DNA of 8,437 nucleotides, taken from positions 1 through 8,437 of the forward strand of contig CAMLDA010000019.1 in assembly GCA_946478715.1 (NCBI GenBank). Direction: 5' to 3'. Positions 6,923-8,437 of this stretch are shown here, piece by piece; the stretch's first letter is position 1; every line of letters starts with the position of its first letter. The stretch comes from an uncultured Candidatus Saccharibacteria bacterium. Lineage in GTDB: Bacteria > Patescibacteria > Saccharimonadia > Saccharimonadales > UBA10212. The notes under the pieces were generated by a model, which was not told where the DNA came from, made no database searches, and saw only the letters and a program-made list of their open reading frames with translations. The position numbers were made by a program, and so were the translations under genes.

Positions 6923-8176
6923 TTATCCGGCGCGGCTCTCTTGGATAGCAGAGACTATGTCCCCTTTTGGCAGCTCTTTTTCGGTGCCGTTTTTTAAATC
7001 CCGCAGCTGAAAGCGGCCAGATTGCAGCTCTTTCTCGCCGATAAATATAGCGTATTGGACGCCGCTTTTAACCGCGCTTCTTATCTGGGCGTCAAGTTTG
7101 CGGCCGCTGCTGTCGACGGCAATTTTCAGCCCGTTTTTTCTAAATTCGCCCACTACCGCCTGGGCTTTGGCGTAAACGTCGCCTATCAGAATCGCCGCCG
7201 CATCGGTTTCCGGCCCCAGCCCCGGTAAAAGCCCATGGGCCTCCAAAAAGTTCTGCAGCGTGACGTCGCCCATGCCAAAACCGACCGTGGGCACTGGTTC
7301 AGCGCCGAACAGGCCGACTAAGCCGTCGTACCTGCCGCCGCCGAACATCGAACGGTTATTTTCCGGATCAGTGTCGAATACCTCGAAAATTATATCCGTG
7401 TAATAATCAAGGCCTCTTACTATAGCCGGGTCATAGGCTGCGCTTTCCACGCCTGACAAATTCAGAAGGCGCAGAAGTTCGGCTACCGGTTTAGGCACGT
7501 CTTCCGACTTCAAAAAGTTAAGCAGCTGGCTGCCCTTGCCGTCGCCCAGTTTTTCTATAAACATCTTTTCAAACTCGTTCGGCTCAATCTTTGACTGCCT
7601 GTCCAATAATTTAAGGCATAAATGCTTCTGGTCATCGCTTAGCCCGAAGGATTCGAACTGCTGGTTCATGTAGCCGCGGCTGTTTATCCGGATTTCGTAG
7701 TCGCTGCTTTTGGCGCCGAACGATTTTAAGATAGCGTCCGCCACCTGGATAATCTCGGCGTCGCCATCCAGCCCTTCAACGCCGAAAAGGTCGACATTCA
7801 GCTGGTTATGTTCGCGCAGGCGCCCGCGCTGCGGGCGTTCATAGCGCCAAAGATTAGGGATACTATAAAGGCGCAGCGGATACGGCAGTTCCTGACGCCT
7901 GGCGGCGACCATCCGGCTGACGCTGGGCGTCATTTCCGGCCTGATGGCTACCTTGCGCCCGCCTTTATCCTCAAAAGAGTAGAGCTGCTCGTTTACGATT
8001 TCTTCGCCGCTTTTGGCGGCATAAATATCAAAGGATTCAAGTATCGGCGCGTCGTACTCCTGATAGCCGAAGCTTTCAACCACCTCGCGCAATTTTCCAA
8101 ACATATACTTTTGGATACGCTTATCTTCCGGGTAGAAATCGCGCGCGCCCTTATAGGGCTGGGTAGATAAACTCAT
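6923..8176 (-). CDS. hisS: Histidyl-tRNA synthetase
   Basis: A class II aminoacyl-tRNA synthetase (417 aa) that activates histidine with ATP and charges tRNA-His. Visible landmarks are KGARDFYPED (9-18) near motif 1, IRPEMTPSVSRM (78-89) and motif 2 with its loop (LYSIPNLWRYERPQRGRLREH, about 103-123). The histidine-binding RGLDYYTDIIFEVF is at 254-267 and GGGRYDGLVGLFG at 279-291. The C-terminal anticodon-binding domain covers about 325-417. In motif 3 the usual GxERL is GDVTL (303-307), so the canonical motif 3 arginine is replaced by threonine. An upstream in-frame GTG at 8197 was rejected because that extension reads through the -10 box; the ATG at 8176 lies 10 bases after TATAAT. No SD is visible. 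The length is typical and the stop is TAA. It is the first gene of the leftward cluster. Confidence 0.97.
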   Translation of the reverse strand: MSLSTQPYKGARDFYPEDKRIQKYMFGKLREVVESFGYQEYDAPILESFDIYAAKSGEEIVNEQLYSFEDKGGRKVAIRPEMTPSVSRMVAARRQELPYPLRLYSIPNLWRYERPQRGRLREHNQLNVDLFGVEGLDGDAEIIQVADAILKSFGAKSSDYEIRINSRGYMNQQFESFGLSDDQKHLCLKLLDRQSKIEPNEFEKMFIEKLGDGKGSQLLNFLKSEDVPKPVAELLRLLNLSGVESAAYDPAIVRGLDYYTDIIFEVFDTDPENNRSMFGGGRYDGLVGLFGAEPVPTVGFGMGDVTLQNFLEAHGLLPGLGPETDAAAILIGDVYAKAQAVVGEFRKNGLKIAVDSSGRKLDAQIRSAVKSGVQYAIFIGEKELQSGRFQLRDLKNGTEKELPKGDIVSAIQESRAG

Positions 8177-8186
8177 GATTGATTTT

Positions 8187-8214
8187 ATTATAGACACTTA
8201 TGGTAAACCGGCAA
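8187..8214 (-). promoter_or_regulatory. Promoter for hisS, near-leaderless
   Basis: Minus strand: TTGCCG (8214-8209, 4 of 6), 16-base spacer, perfect TATAAT (8192-8187). The predicted start near 8180 is about 4 bases before the hisS ATG. Its spacer overlaps the upstream part of the divergent promoter, so the two polymerases would compete for the 63-base intergenic region. Confidence 0.7.
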
Positions 8215-8224
8215 AAGCAGGATA

Positions 8225-8230
8225 TATAAT
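8225..8230 (+). promoter_or_regulatory. -10 box of the divergent promoter
   Basis: A perfect TATAAT stands 9 bases before the ATG at 8240, predicting a start near 8237 and a leader of about 3 bases. The -35 region is weak: GGTAAA at 8202-8207 with 17-base spacing, or TGGTAA at 8201-8206 with 18. The promoter may therefore be weak or activator-dependent, and it interleaves with the hisS promoter. Confidence 0.5.
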
Positions 8231-8239
8231 TGTTGGGTA

Positions 8240-8437
8240 ATGTCCCGCACCAATAACCGCCCCCGACGCAGCTCCCACCTGCATATTCCCGGCGCTTTTG
8301 ATCTTTTCGGGCCCAGTAAACGGCTGGTGCTTGATAATATCTGGATTTTCGGGCCGCTTTACGCGGTGCCGTTCATATTCTGGCTGCACAGCTGGATATG
8401 GTCGCCGATCCCCGGGCAGCATGTCCGCTTTTGGCAG
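8240..8437 (+). CDS. Unrecognised protein with probable membrane segment (5' part only)
   Basis: I do not recognise the family. An open frame of 66 codons starts at ATG 8240 and runs off the right edge with no stop; upstream in frame a TAA is at 8204-8206. The N-terminus is basic (RTNNRPRRSSH, about 3-13). Then comes GAFDLFGPSKRLVLDN, then a strongly hydrophobic, aromatic stretch (about 36-57, including IWIFGPLYAVPFIFWL) that would fit a transmembrane helix. The positive residues before it suggest a cytoplasmic N-terminus. A TATAAT sits 9 bases upstream, repeating the leaderless pattern of its neighbours, and there is no SD. It is divergent from hisS. The overlapping minus-strand frame is less convincing, because it would cover both promoters. 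Confidence 0.6.
   Translation, partial: MSRTNNRPRRSSHLHIPGAFDLFGPSKRLVLDNIWIFGPLYAVPFIFWLHSWIWSPIPGQHVRFWQ

Noticed and set aside
8177..8197. GTG start at 8197 giving hisS seven extra residues
   Set aside because: The extension reads through the TATAAT at 8192-8187; the ATG at 8176 fits the family N-terminus.
8198..8422. A 74-codon minus-strand frame just upstream of hisS
   Set aside because: It would overlap both divergent promoters and the more convincing plus-strand gene, has no SD, and its proline-rich sequence has no recognisable domain.
1..8437. UGA recoded as glycine (as in some CPR phyla)
   Set aside because: No in-frame TGA interrupts any gene, the conserved glycines use GGN, and all four complete genes end in TAA.
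1..8437. CRISPR arrays, insertion sequences, prophage or toxin-antitoxin genes, tRNA or rRNA
   Set aside because: No direct repeat array, terminal inverted repeats with transposase, or RNA-gene fold was seen; nearly every base belongs to core genes, and the longest gene-free stretch is about 170 bases (4750-4918), taken up by the rpoB promoter and leader.

Overview
The window is an ordinary but informative stretch of bacterial core genome. Four housekeeping genes and the start of a fifth lie head to tail on the minus strand, and one incomplete divergent gene sits at the right edge. In transcription order (right to left) they are hisS (histidyl-tRNA synthetase), tig (trigger factor), clpP (Clp protease subunit), rpoB (RNA polymerase beta) and the first 407 codons of rpoC (beta'). 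At 8240-8437 on the plus strand an open frame begins that looks like an unrecognised membrane protein and runs off the window. I see no mobile element, CRISPR array, RNA gene or foreign island.

The organism is bacterial. It has a compact, insertion-poor beta subunit, a beta' whose N-terminal zinc-ribbon cysteines are all replaced, and core genes rearranged away from the usual rplKAJL-rpoBC order. Most promoters place the -10 box only 8-10 bases before the start codon. Together with the protein wording this suggests a Candidate Phyla Radiation bacterium, most likely Saccharibacteria (TM7). That assignment is from recall of protein character, not from a search. All four complete genes end in TAA, and glycines are coded by GGN, so there is no sign of the UGA-glycine code.

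The regulatory layout is the most interesting part. hisS, tig, clpP and the divergent gene each have a sigma70-like -10 hexamer so close to the ATG that the transcripts should be essentially leaderless, and none has a Shine-Dalgarno. rpoB and rpoC both have strong Shine-Dalgarno sequences, and rpoB has a leader of about 110 bases with two small hairpins and a possible 28-codon upstream frame. Upstream of clpP there is an almost perfect CIRCE element (HrcA operator) whose spacer holds the clpP -35 box. The rpoB promoter carries alternating GCCCT/AGGGC arms around its -10 box.

Functionally the block joins tRNA charging, nascent-chain folding (trigger factor), regulated proteolysis (ClpP) and transcription (rpoBC). 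The tig-clpP pair is a widely conserved proteostasis linkage, but clpX does not follow here. No wholly new system is apparent.
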